A stretch of DNA of 21,517 bases, from the NCBI GenBank assembly GCA_009784995.1, contig WQXE01000014.1, positions 1 through 21,517 of the forward strand. The letters run 5' to 3'. Below, piece after piece: positions 15,256 to 21,517 of this stretch. Each line of letters begins with the position of its first letter. Positions within the stretch are counted from its first letter, which is position 1. The notes beneath the pieces were generated by a model that did no database searches, was not told the origin of the DNA, and saw nothing but the letters and a program-made list of their open reading frames with translations. A program made the position numbers and the translations under genes. The DNA comes from Treponema sp. GTDB taxonomy: Bacteria; Spirochaetota; Spirochaetia; Treponematales; Breznakiellaceae.

Positions 15256-16112
15256 ACACGAAAAATCATAACATCGCCGAAGCCGAATACTTTGGCATGT
15301 TTGTCAACTATTTTTTTTATCCAGGATGGAACGCTGCCTCTCGCTAGGCCTTTAGCCAGACCTCCCCATGTACGGCAGCTTTCAATTTTAAAACCTGTAT
15401 CTTTCAATAATTTTGAAAGAGTACGTTTGGAAAAAAGATAGAGATGATCAAAAATCGCGGAACGCCAATTGCTTCCAAACAAACGCGCCTGAAACCCGCT
15501 GATATTTGGAGTTGTAACAAAAAAATATCCGTCTTTTTTTAAAATACGAAATACTTCAAGTAAAAAATTACGCGGATCGTTTAAATGTTCAATAAGATGA
15601 GAAGCCAATATAACATCAAAAATACCGGACGCGAAATTACATTCTTCCAATGGAATATTTTTAATATCAAGCTTTCGGTTTTCTCTCGCGTACTCGGCGC
15701 ACGGGGAAATTTCCACGCCGGTTACATCCCAGCCATTATTTTGTAATAACGCTAAAAAAGCGCCTGTAGCGCAGCCAATATCCAAAAGTTTCGCGGAACT
15801 ATTTTTTAAAAGAATATTTTCCTGTAGTTTTAAAAAACCAACATCCTTTAAAGCAAGTTTTTGAAGTTCCAAAAAAACATTTTCATTTTCAAGCTCATAC
15901 GATAAATAGTCCTGTCCATATTTATTACTGTAACGCTCGATTATTTCTTTTTCAGAAAATCTGGGATTTCTTTGAACAAGACTGCATTTCCCGCAGCGAA
16001 CAAATGAAAAACTCTCGCAATCAAGCGCGGGTTTAAATACCAAACCGCCGCAAATAATACAGGAAATTATTGTATTTTCTCCGCCGTTTGCCGGCATTGA
16101 CCATGTTTTCAT
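15246..16112 (-). CDS. Zinc-ribbon class I SAM-dependent methyltransferase
   Basis: An N-terminal four-cysteine ribbon (C18, C21, C40, C43; CIICGG and CGKC) precedes a Rossmann methyltransferase domain. The SAM-binding motif LLDIGCATG is at 109-117, the acidic strand end is VTGVEIS, and FDVILASHLIEHLNDP is the post-II region seen in the Methyltransf_11/23 group. Similar ribbon-plus-methyltransferase proteins occur in polysaccharide and sugar-modification clusters, but the substrate cannot be read here. No clear ribosome-binding site precedes the ATG at 16112. It lies ten bases behind the M23-like gene and so is probably the third gene of that unit. 288 aa; looks complete. Confidence 0.85.
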   Translation of the reverse strand: MKTWSMPANGGENTIISCIICGGLVFKPALDCESFSFVRCGKCSLVQRNPRFSEKEIIERYSNKYGQDYLSYELENENVFLELQKLALKDVGFLKLQENILLKNSSAKLLDIGCATGAFLALLQNNGWDVTGVEISPCAEYARENRKLDIKNIPLEECNFASGIFDVILASHLIEHLNDPRNFLLEVFRILKKDGYFFVTTPNISGFQARLFGSNWRSAIFDHLYLFSKRTLSKLLKDTGFKIESCRTWGGLAKGLARGSVPSWIKKIVDKHAKVFGFGDVMIFRVKK

Positions 16113-16122
16113 TAAATAAATT

Positions 16123-17016
16123 TTAATTTACAATTAATTGACTTACTATATTGCTTGAATTACCGTTTATATCCTGCACGATAACTTCAAGTCTTGCCTG
16201 TCCGCGCGGCAAAAAAACTTCGGCGGCTTCGTAAGCCGGAACGTTCGCGTATATTTGTTTTACCGGAACAAGACCGTTACGCGATACCATAAGAATACCG
16301 TCCCTCGCGGAAACCGCTTCAAAATTAAGAGAGCCTACTTCCGCGCCGTTTATGGAGCAAAGAATTCTTTGCGGCGCGTATTGTACGGAAGGATTCGTTC
16401 TAAGATTAGCGGGGATTCCTCCGGTTGTATTTACAACTACCGTATAACGTCCCTGCACAAGATTATTTGATTGTACAACAAGTCCCTGTTCATTCCTTAA
16501 AGTAACGGAAATAATCTGCGGTGGTCTTGTTTCCCGCGCCGGGGTTATAATCATCGCCGGATTAATCCATCGCCGCTCGCGCCTGTCAAAAAGCAGAAAA
16601 TAAAAACCTTCGCGGGATGACCAGCCAGAAATACCCGAAACTGCTATTGATAATTCTTTATTAACCTGATTTTCGTTTTTTAAATCAGATTGATCGTTAT
16701 AACGGCAGTAAATACTTATCAATCCATCACCATGATCAACAGCAGTCCACGCGCCAAGCGGAGAAGGAAGGCGGGACGCGGGATCATTTTTATTTCGCGA
16801 AAAAATAATTTCTCCTCTTTCGGCGGCAAGCACATTTGTTTCGCCTTCAAAAATGATCCCCAAAACAGGTTTTCCACCATTGTTTACGCCGAAATTTCGT
16901 ATAAGAACCGCGTCCTCTGACGGCCAGCTCATCGCGTCAATGGAATCAGAAACAGAAATAGCCAGAAAAACAAGAAATAAAACTAATGTTGTTATACGCG
17001 ATTTATTCAACTTCAT
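16123..17016 (-). CDS. Secreted M23/LytM-like protein, probably catalytically inactive
   Basis: A signal peptide (1-28, cut near SIDA) leads a domain at about 35-160 that follows the M23 (LytM) fold pattern: NVLAAERGEIIFS, then AWTAVDHGDGLISIYCRYN, and a closing FYFLLFDRRERRWINPA. In active M23 enzymes the matching positions carry H and D early on, H in the YAHL motif, and HxH in the HLHFE motif. Here these read as PVLGIIFEG, YCRY and FYFL, so the zinc ligands and catalytic histidines appear lost. A beta-rich C-terminal region (165-297) follows. A role as a non-enzymatic peptidoglycan-binding or amidase-activating factor is inference. The ATG overlaps the upstream stop (ATGA). Confidence 0.7.
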   Translation of the reverse strand: MKLNKSRITTLVLFLVFLAISVSDSIDAMSWPSEDAVLIRNFGVNNGGKPVLGIIFEGETNVLAAERGEIIFSRNKNDPASRLPSPLGAWTAVDHGDGLISIYCRYNDQSDLKNENQVNKELSIAVSGISGWSSREGFYFLLFDRRERRWINPAMIITPARETRPPQIISVTLRNEQGLVVQSNNLVQGRYTVVVNTTGGIPANLRTNPSVQYAPQRILCSINGAEVGSLNFEAVSARDGILMVSRNGLVPVKQIYANVPAYEAAEVFLPRGQARLEVIVQDINGNSSNIVSQLIVN

Positions 17017-18128
17017 TTATCCTCCATATCAAAGGAAATTAATACGGTTCCTCCACCCATAACAATTGTCGAATCTGTCCTTCCAAAAAAAACATCACTG
17101 CTTTTAAACGGAGCTTTCAGAAAAATTGAATCCGCCGCCGCCGTCCTTGAAGATCCAAATAACCTGTCGGGGGGAAACCTGATTCCAATTATATTTTTTT
17201 GCAAGAATGAATTTGATGTAACAATAAAAAAGTAACCGTTACCGCCCGACTCGTCAATCGCGGCAATTTCTCCGTCAAGAGGAATATTAATCGTGCGTCT
17301 GGATCTTATACTATAACAGCCAATACCGCCTTCCCTTTCAAAAATGACGCGCTGATCATCATCGATAAATAAAACGCGAACAGGCCGTCTGAATCCTGAT
17401 TCCAGAAATTCATGGTAAACAATTCTGTATTCGCCGCTTGAAGCGCCAAAGCGTTCAAGAAGCAAAAAACGCTGCTGATCAATACCGCAGATTACGGCTA
17501 TCCTCGAACCGTTACGTGAAATCGCGCAGCCAAGAATTACTGAATAGCGCGACCCGCCGATTGATTCATTAAAAATCCGCTCTCCTTCAGAATTAAAAAC
17601 CTCGATCATACCGTCAAGAGATCCGGTTACTACAAGACCCGCGGCGGCGTCAATACTTGTAAGCGGAGCGCCAAATTCATAAGTCCATTTAATATTTCCG
17701 TTATTGTCAATTTCAGATAACGAGTTTTGCTCACTGCCAAGTATAAAAATTCTGTTATCCAGCAAAACAGGGTACCCTTGCGGATTTTCTATATTAATTT
17801 CAAAATCATTAAATACATTATTTATAATTAAATTAACTGGTTCTGCGTTATATTCTGTCCACATATTTTGACTTAAATAAATATCATTTATTTTTACTCT
17901 GTTTATGACAAACTGCCCTGTAGAATCGACATAACCAAAACGAGAACCCAAAGTAAAGGGGGTAAGATTGTTTGAAAAGTTTCCAGATTCACTTGATGAA
18001 GATGCCGAACTAATCCAGTTAAGCGTTAGCACTGTTTCTCGGGGGATAGGTCTTGCGGCTATAAGAAAATAAACAACAAAAACCAAAAAAATTATTATAA
18101 ACTTAACTCTTTTCTTTTTCTGAGCCAC
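17013..18128 (-). CDS. Membrane-anchored beta-propeller-like protein
   Basis: The basic N-terminus MAQKKKRVK precedes one membrane helix (about 9-25), so the rest is probably extracytoplasmic and anchored. Residues 100-365 show repeated beta-strand patterns like WD40 or PQQ propeller blades, for example EIDNNGNIKWTYEFGAPLTSIDAAAG and VVTGSLDGMIEVFNSEGE. No catalytic motif is visible. I do not recognise a named family. Translation probably starts at GTG 18128 with a GAGG upstream at close spacing. It opens a three-gene unit with the M23-like protein and the methyltransferase. A scaffold or binding role in the cell envelope is inference. Confidence 0.75.
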   Translation of the reverse strand: MAQKKKRVKFIIIFLVFVVYFLIAARPIPRETVLTLNWISSASSSSESGNFSNNLTPFTLGSRFGYVDSTGQFVINRVKINDIYLSQNMWTEYNAEPVNLIINNVFNDFEINIENPQGYPVLLDNRIFILGSEQNSLSEIDNNGNIKWTYEFGAPLTSIDAAAGLVVTGSLDGMIEVFNSEGERIFNESIGGSRYSVILGCAISRNGSRIAVICGIDQQRFLLLERFGASSGEYRIVYHEFLESGFRRPVRVLFIDDDQRVIFEREGGIGCYSIRSRRTINIPLDGEIAAIDESGGNGYFFIVTSNSFLQKNIIGIRFPPDRLFGSSRTAAADSIFLKAPFKSSDVFFGRTDSTIVMGGGTVLISFDMEDK

Positions 18129-18146
18129 GACCTCGCCTTTTACTAT

Positions 18147-18175
18147 ATTATATTATACTATAAAAAAGGAGGCAA
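18147..18175 (-). promoter_or_regulatory. Predicted promoter for the propeller/M23-like/methyltransferase unit
   Basis: On the minus strand TTGCCT (18175-18170) is followed after 17 bases by a perfect TATAAT (18152-18147). Transcription would start near 18140, about 12 bases before GTG 18128. The -35 box overlaps the ribosome-binding site of cdd on the other strand. On the plus strand only a -10-like TATACT (18154-18159) is seen for cdd, with no good -35. Confidence 0.5.
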
Positions 18176-18177
18176 GC

Positions 18178-18588
18178 ATGATTAATAAAGAACAAATGGA
18201 TAAATTATTTAATGAAGCGTCGCAAATAGCGCATAAAGCTTACGCGCCGTATTCAAATTTCAGAGTCGGAGCGGCGTTATTAAACGAAGATAATAGCATC
18301 ATAACAGGGGTAAATGTAGAAAATCGTTCATTCGGATTGACTGTCTGCGCTGAAAGAAACGCAATTTTTTCGGCTGTTACAAAAGGAAACTCGCGTTTTA
18401 AAGCAATCGCCATCTGTACGCCGGATTCGGCAGAACCTGTAGGACCCTGCGGAGCCTGCCGTCAGGTAATGGGTGAGTTTATGCCCGCCGAAGCCCAGGT
18501 TATTTTTGGCGCTAACTGTTCAAAACAGGTAAATACCACTATGGGTGAGCTTTTACCCTTCGATTCACTGCATGAATTGAGGAAATAA
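18178..18588 (+). CDS. cdd: Cytidine deaminase
   Basis: This small zinc enzyme deaminates cytidine and deoxycytidine to uridine forms in pyrimidine salvage. The catalytic CAE motif (C57, E59) and the PCGAC motif (C91, C94) supply the three zinc ligands and the proton shuttle. The N-terminal APYSNFRVGAAL is typical. 136 aa matches the homotetrameric class. The ATG has AGGAGG upstream with good spacing. It diverges from the propeller gene across 49 bases of very A/T-rich DNA. Confidence 0.96.
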   Translation: MINKEQMDKLFNEASQIAHKAYAPYSNFRVGAALLNEDNSIITGVNVENRSFGLTVCAERNAIFSAVTKGNSRFKAIAICTPDSAEPVGPCGACRQVMGEFMPAEAQVIFGANCSKQVNTTMGELLPFDSLHELRK

Positions 18589-18610
18589 TGTTGATTTTTG
18601 TTAGAATCTG

Positions 18611-18640
18611 TTGACATTTATTGCCGTATCGTACAATAAT
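18611..18640 (+). promoter_or_regulatory. Predicted promoter for the HTH-PtsN gene
   Basis: A perfect TTGACA (18611-18616) is followed by TACAAT (18632-18637, spacer 15) or AATAAT (18635-18640, spacer 18). Either puts the transcription start within about three bases of the ATG at 18647. No ribosome-binding site is present. Confidence 0.55.
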
Positions 18641-18646
18641 TAGCAT

Positions 18647-19300
18647 ATGACGGAAGATGATATACTTACTCTTGAAGAAGTCGCGAAATATCTTAGAATA
18701 TCGGAAAGAACTGTCTATGACTGCGCCCAGAAAGGTGAAATTCCGGCAGGCAAAATAAGAACAGCGTGGAGATTTAAAAAATCCGAAATTGACAGATGGG
18801 TCAACGAAAAATTGACATCAACTCATTATAATCCGCAGGCTTCTCAGGTAAATATCAACTCGATTTTGTCACTTCACCGCATACTTTTTTTAAACCATTC
18901 CGCTAAAAAGGATGTTCTTCTAGCGTTATCAGAAAACCTTTCCGCCGCTCCTCAGGTTAAAAACAGGCAGGAATTGTCAGCAGAAATCCTAAAACGCGAA
19001 GAATTGATGAGTACCGCGATCGGCTGCGGGATAGCCATTCCTCATGTACGCCTTTCGTCAATTACTGATTTGGTTGTTTCTGTCGGCATAAGCCAGACAA
19101 ATATAGTTGATTTTCATCCATTAGATGACGAACCTGTACGGCTGGTTTTCATGATCGCGGCGGCGCAGAACCAACATGTATATTATTTACAGACACTTTC
19201 GTGGTTTAGCAATAAATTAAAAAACAAGGAACTGCGGGATTCCCTTTTGTCCGCGCAAACCCCTCAGCAAGTTTACGATTTACTAACCGGAAAAATTTAG
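18647..19300 (+). CDS. HTH DNA-binding domain fused to a PTS EIIA (PtsN-like) domain
   Basis: Residues 6-52 form an excisionase/MerR-type helix-turn-helix (LTLEEVAKYLRISERTVYDC, then AWRFKKSEIDRW). Residues 73-217 form a PTS EIIA domain of the fructose/nitrogen type. The phospho-acceptor is H133 in STAIGCGIAIPHVR, and a second conserved-type His is H177 (NQHVYYLQTLS). The protein probably senses phosphorylation by HPr or EI-Ntr and changes DNA binding, which is inference. No sugar permease is encoded nearby, so a regulatory rather than transport role is likely. The ATG has no ribosome-binding site and lies against a promoter. Confidence 0.88.
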   Translation: MTEDDILTLEEVAKYLRISERTVYDCAQKGEIPAGKIRTAWRFKKSEIDRWVNEKLTSTHYNPQASQVNINSILSLHRILFLNHSAKKDVLLALSENLSAAPQVKNRQELSAEILKREELMSTAIGCGIAIPHVRLSSITDLVVSVGISQTNIVDFHPLDDEPVRLVFMIAAAQNQHVYYLQTLSWFSNKLKNKELRDSLLSAQTPQQVYDLLTGKI

Positions 19301-19325
19301 AATATATTTAACATAAAAAGTTGTT

Positions 19326-19343
19326 CTTTCCCCAAAAGGAAAG
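19326..19343. repeat. Small hairpin between the HTH-PtsN gene and htpG
   Basis: CTTTCC (19326-19331) and GGAAAG (19338-19343) form a 6-bp stem over a six-base loop. No T-run follows, so it is a poor terminator. Nearby, ATGCGTGGCGCAT (19365-19377) is a 5-bp dyad just ahead of the htpG -35 box. No CIRCE element was found. Confidence 0.35.
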
Positions 19344-19377
19344 TTACCTATATATGGCGTTGATATGCGTGGCGCAT

Positions 19378-19406
19378 TTGACTTTTTTCCCGCAATTTTA
19401 TACTAT
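19378..19406 (+). promoter_or_regulatory. Predicted promoter for htpG
   Basis: TTGACT (19378-19383) and TACTAT (19401-19406) are exactly 17 bases apart. Transcription would start near 19413, giving a leader of about 27 bases that keeps the AAGGAG ribosome-binding site (19428-19433). The boxes resemble a housekeeping promoter rather than a heat-shock sigma promoter. Confidence 0.6.
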
Positions 19407-19439
19407 AAACAACAAACAAAACATTTTAAGGAGCCCTAC

Positions 19440-21371
19440 ATGGCGCAACATCAATTCCAAACCGAAGTAAGCCGGCTTTTGCACCTTATTATCCATTCCC
19501 TTTATTCAAACAGGGAAATATTCCTTCGCGAGCTTGTTTCCAACGCGTCCGACGCTTTGGATAAGCTAAAATACCTGACTGTAGCCGATGACGCTTACAA
19601 ATCCATCAATTTCGATCCCAAAATCGATATTTCCTTCGATAAAGAAGCGAAAACACTTACGATTTCCGATAACGGAATCGGCATGAACGAAGCGGACTTA
19701 ATCGATTCGCTTGGAACCATCGCCCGTTCGGGGACAAAGGCATTTTTGGAAAAACTCGCAGAAGACGCGAAAAAAGATTCCAACCTTATCGGTCAGTTTG
19801 GCGTGGGTTTTTATTCGGCGTTTATGGTTGCCGAAAAAATTGATGTAATAAGCCGCAAAGCCAATGAAGACGCGGCGTGGAAATGGTCTAGTGACGGCAA
19901 AGAAGGTTTTGAAATTGAAAGCTCAACACGGGACAGCCAGGGTACAACGGTTATCATGTACCTTACTGAAGAAGGAACCGAATATACAAACCGCTGGTCT
20001 ATCGAAGATATTATAAAGCGTTATTCCAACCATGTGGCGTTCCCGATTTATCTTACCTACGACGAAAAAGAGTGGGACGACAAGGGTAAAGAAAAAGGCA
20101 GCGTAACCAAAACCGACAGGATAAACTCAGGTACAGCGCTTTGGCGAAGAGCGAAATCCGACCTTAAAGAAGAAGATTACAACGAGTTTTACAAACAACT
20201 AGGTCATGACAGCGAAACGCCGTTACACTACATTCACACAAGAGCCGAAGGAACGCTTGAATATTCAACTCTTTTTTACATTCCAAAAAAGGCGCCGTTC
20301 GATTTATACAATGTCGATTACAAACCGGGTGTTAAACTTTATGTAAAACGTATTTTTATTACAGATGACGACAAAGAACTAATGCCGACATACCTTCGCT
20401 TTGTTCGCGGTGTTATCGACTCTGAAGACCTGCCGTTAAATGTAAGCAGAGAAATTTTACAGCAGAATAAAATTTTGCTCAATATTAAAAACGCTTCTGT
20501 AAAAAAACTGCTTTCGGAAATCAAACAAATGGCGGATAACGCTGTTTCCGGCGGAGACGAGGCGAAAGAAACATGGGAAACTTTTATTAGTCAGTATAAT
20601 AGACCTTTAAAAGAAGGGCTTTATCAGGACTTTGGTAACCGCGACACCATTCAGGATTTAGTGCGTTTTAAAAGTACTACAGCCGACGGTTGGACAAGTT
20701 TTGCCGAATATGTAAGCCGCATGAAAAGCGATCAAAAACATATCTACTATATTACAGGCGGTGCCGGAGCCGGAACGGACGAAAAAACTTTGCGTTCCTC
20801 TCCGTTACTGGAAGCGTACCGCGCGAAAGAAATCGAAGTCCTTATCATGGATGATGACATCGACGATTTAATTATTCCAACCTTGCATAGTTATAAAAAA
20901 GAAACTCCGGGAGCGGACGGCAAAACAGAAAGCCAAAGCTGGGATTTAAAAGCTGTTAACCGAGCGGGCGCCGATGAAGAACTTGGCGAAAAGAAAAATA
21001 AAGATGCCGAAAAAGAAGCGAAACCTGTTATCGAGAAAATTAAAAAGGCGCTCGGCGACCGTGTAAAAGATGTAAAACTTTCACGACGTCTTCATGACTC
21101 GCCATCCTGTATTGTCGCAGACGAAAACGATCCGTCAATGCAAATGGCGCAAATGTTAAAAGCGATGGGTCAAGCCTCGATGCCGGACATTAAACCAATC
21201 CTTGAAGTAAACGGAGAGCATCCAGTTGTTTTAAGTTTAAAAGACATCGACGACGAAGAACGCATCGCGGATGTTTCGGGTGTGTTACTCGATCAGGCGC
21301 TTTTGGTTGAAGGCATAAAACTTAAAGACCCTGCGGATTTTATAAAACGAATAAATCGGTTATTATCTTAG
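19440..21371 (+). CDS. htpG: Molecular chaperone HtpG (Hsp90)
   Basis: This is the cytosolic ATP-dependent Hsp90 chaperone. The N-terminal GHKL ATPase domain shows the helix EIFLRELVSNASDALDKL, the ATP-site motif SDNGIGMN, a lid segment LGTIARSGTKAF and GQFGVGFYSAFMVA. The middle domain includes VKRIFITDD and LPLNVSREILQQN, and a dimerisation domain follows with SRRLHDSPSCIV. I choose ATG 19440 (643 aa), which has AAGGAG six bases upstream; the frame is open to 19365, but those 25 codons overlap the promoter. Length is typical of bacterial HtpG. It appears to be the first gene of its own transcript, and the next gene follows within 28 bases. Confidence 0.97.
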   Translation: MAQHQFQTEVSRLLHLIIHSLYSNREIFLRELVSNASDALDKLKYLTVADDAYKSINFDPKIDISFDKEAKTLTISDNGIGMNEADLIDSLGTIARSGTKAFLEKLAEDAKKDSNLIGQFGVGFYSAFMVAEKIDVISRKANEDAAWKWSSDGKEGFEIESSTRDSQGTTVIMYLTEEGTEYTNRWSIEDIIKRYSNHVAFPIYLTYDEKEWDDKGKEKGSVTKTDRINSGTALWRRAKSDLKEEDYNEFYKQLGHDSETPLHYIHTRAEGTLEYSTLFYIPKKAPFDLYNVDYKPGVKLYVKRIFITDDDKELMPTYLRFVRGVIDSEDLPLNVSREILQQNKILLNIKNASVKKLLSEIKQMADNAVSGGDEAKETWETFISQYNRPLKEGLYQDFGNRDTIQDLVRFKSTTADGWTSFAEYVSRMKSDQKHIYYITGGAGAGTDEKTLRSSPLLEAYRAKEIEVLIMDDDIDDLIIPTLHSYKKETPGADGKTESQSWDLKAVNRAGADEELGEKKNKDAEKEAKPVIEKIKKALGDRVKDVKLSRRLHDSPSCIVADENDPSMQMAQMLKAMGQASMPDIKPILEVNGEHPVVLSLKDIDDEERIADVSGVLLDQALLVEGIKLKDPADFIKRINRLLS

Positions 21372-21398
21372 GGTATTATCTTATATAAGGAGAACGAC

Positions 21399-21517
21399 AT
21401 GAATCAGCGAAAAATTATTATCATCGGAGCGGCAGGCAGGGATTTTCACAACTTTAACACTTTTTACCGCGATAACAACGCGTATAAGGTAGTGGCTTTT
21501 ACCGCCGCTCAAATTCC
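21399..21517 (+). CDS. Cyclic 2,3-diphosphoglycerate synthetase-like GTPase, N-terminal fragment
   Basis: The gene runs off the right edge; 39 codons are visible. They begin MNQRKIIIIGAAGRDFHNFN and continue through a FYRDN and VVAFTAAQIP segment. This pattern is typical of the family annotated as cyclic 2,3-diphosphoglycerate synthetase or related GTPases, found in archaea and many bacteria. AAGGAG lies upstream at good spacing. It is 27 bases behind htpG and may be co-transcribed. Function in bacteria is uncertain. Confidence 0.75.
   Translation, partial: MNQRKIIIIGAAGRDFHNFNTFYRDNNAYKVVAFTAAQI

Noticed and set aside
18141..18166. A/T-rich repeat as a replication origin element
   Set aside because: The tract is short, lies between two divergent genes, and no DnaA-box cluster or origin-linked gene is nearby; promoter function explains it better.
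19365..19439. 25-codon upstream extension of htpG
   Set aside because: It spans the predicted promoter, and HtpG proteins normally begin close to the QFQTEVSRLL segment that follows ATG 19440.
19301..19439. CIRCE heat-shock operator before htpG
   Set aside because: No TTAGCACTC-N9-GAGTGCTAA or close variant is present; only a short hairpin and a 5-bp dyad were found.

Overview
The window looks like chromosomal DNA from a spirochaete, most likely a Treponema relative. This rests on recognising protein families by eye, not on a search. The main pointers are a FabV/Ter-type enoyl reductase very close to the Treponema denticola trans-2-enoyl-CoA reductase as I remember it, an HTH-PtsN fusion, and a Bat (von Willebrand A) operon next to spirochaete-like envelope genes. 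Coding density is very high: no gap between genes exceeds about 190 bases. No tRNA, rRNA, CRISPR array, transposase or phage gene was seen.

Region 1 (1-8696, minus strand) is one long type II fatty-acid synthesis cluster. Transcription order is fabH, fabD, fabG, fabF, fabZ, fabV, accB, accC, accD, accA (accA runs off the left edge). It holds all four acetyl-CoA carboxylase subunits, the malonyl transacylase, two condensing enzymes, the ketoreductase, the dehydratase and an enoyl reductase. acpP is absent; only 29 bases separate fabG from fabF. A promoter candidate with a TGACA/TGTCA dyad lies ahead of fabH. Palindromes sit exactly at the stop codons of fabH, fabD and fabV, and three stem-loops fill the fabV-accB gap.

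Region 2 (8885-9826, plus) is a stand-alone PflX-type radical SAM protein, divergent from fabH.

Region 3 (9873-15230, plus) is a five-gene Bat operon: MoxR AAA+ ATPase, DUF58 protein, a signal-peptide/single-TM protein, BatA, and a BatB-BatC-like fusion with an internal lipobox-like segment. The last gene converges on region 4 across 15 bases.

Region 4 (15246-18128, minus) is a three-gene unit: a membrane-anchored beta-propeller-like protein, a secreted M23/LytM-like protein that appears to have lost its catalytic residues, and a zinc-ribbon SAM methyltransferase.

Region 5 (18178-21517, plus) holds cytidine deaminase, the HTH-PtsN regulator, HtpG (Hsp90), and the start of a cyclic-2,3-diphosphoglycerate-synthetase-like GTPase.

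No obviously new defence or mobile system is present. The parts most worth a second look are the structured fabV-accB leader, the BatB/C fusion with a possible internal lipoprotein cleavage site, the dead-M23/propeller/methyltransferase unit, and several first genes whose promoters abut their start codons (candidate leaderless mRNAs).
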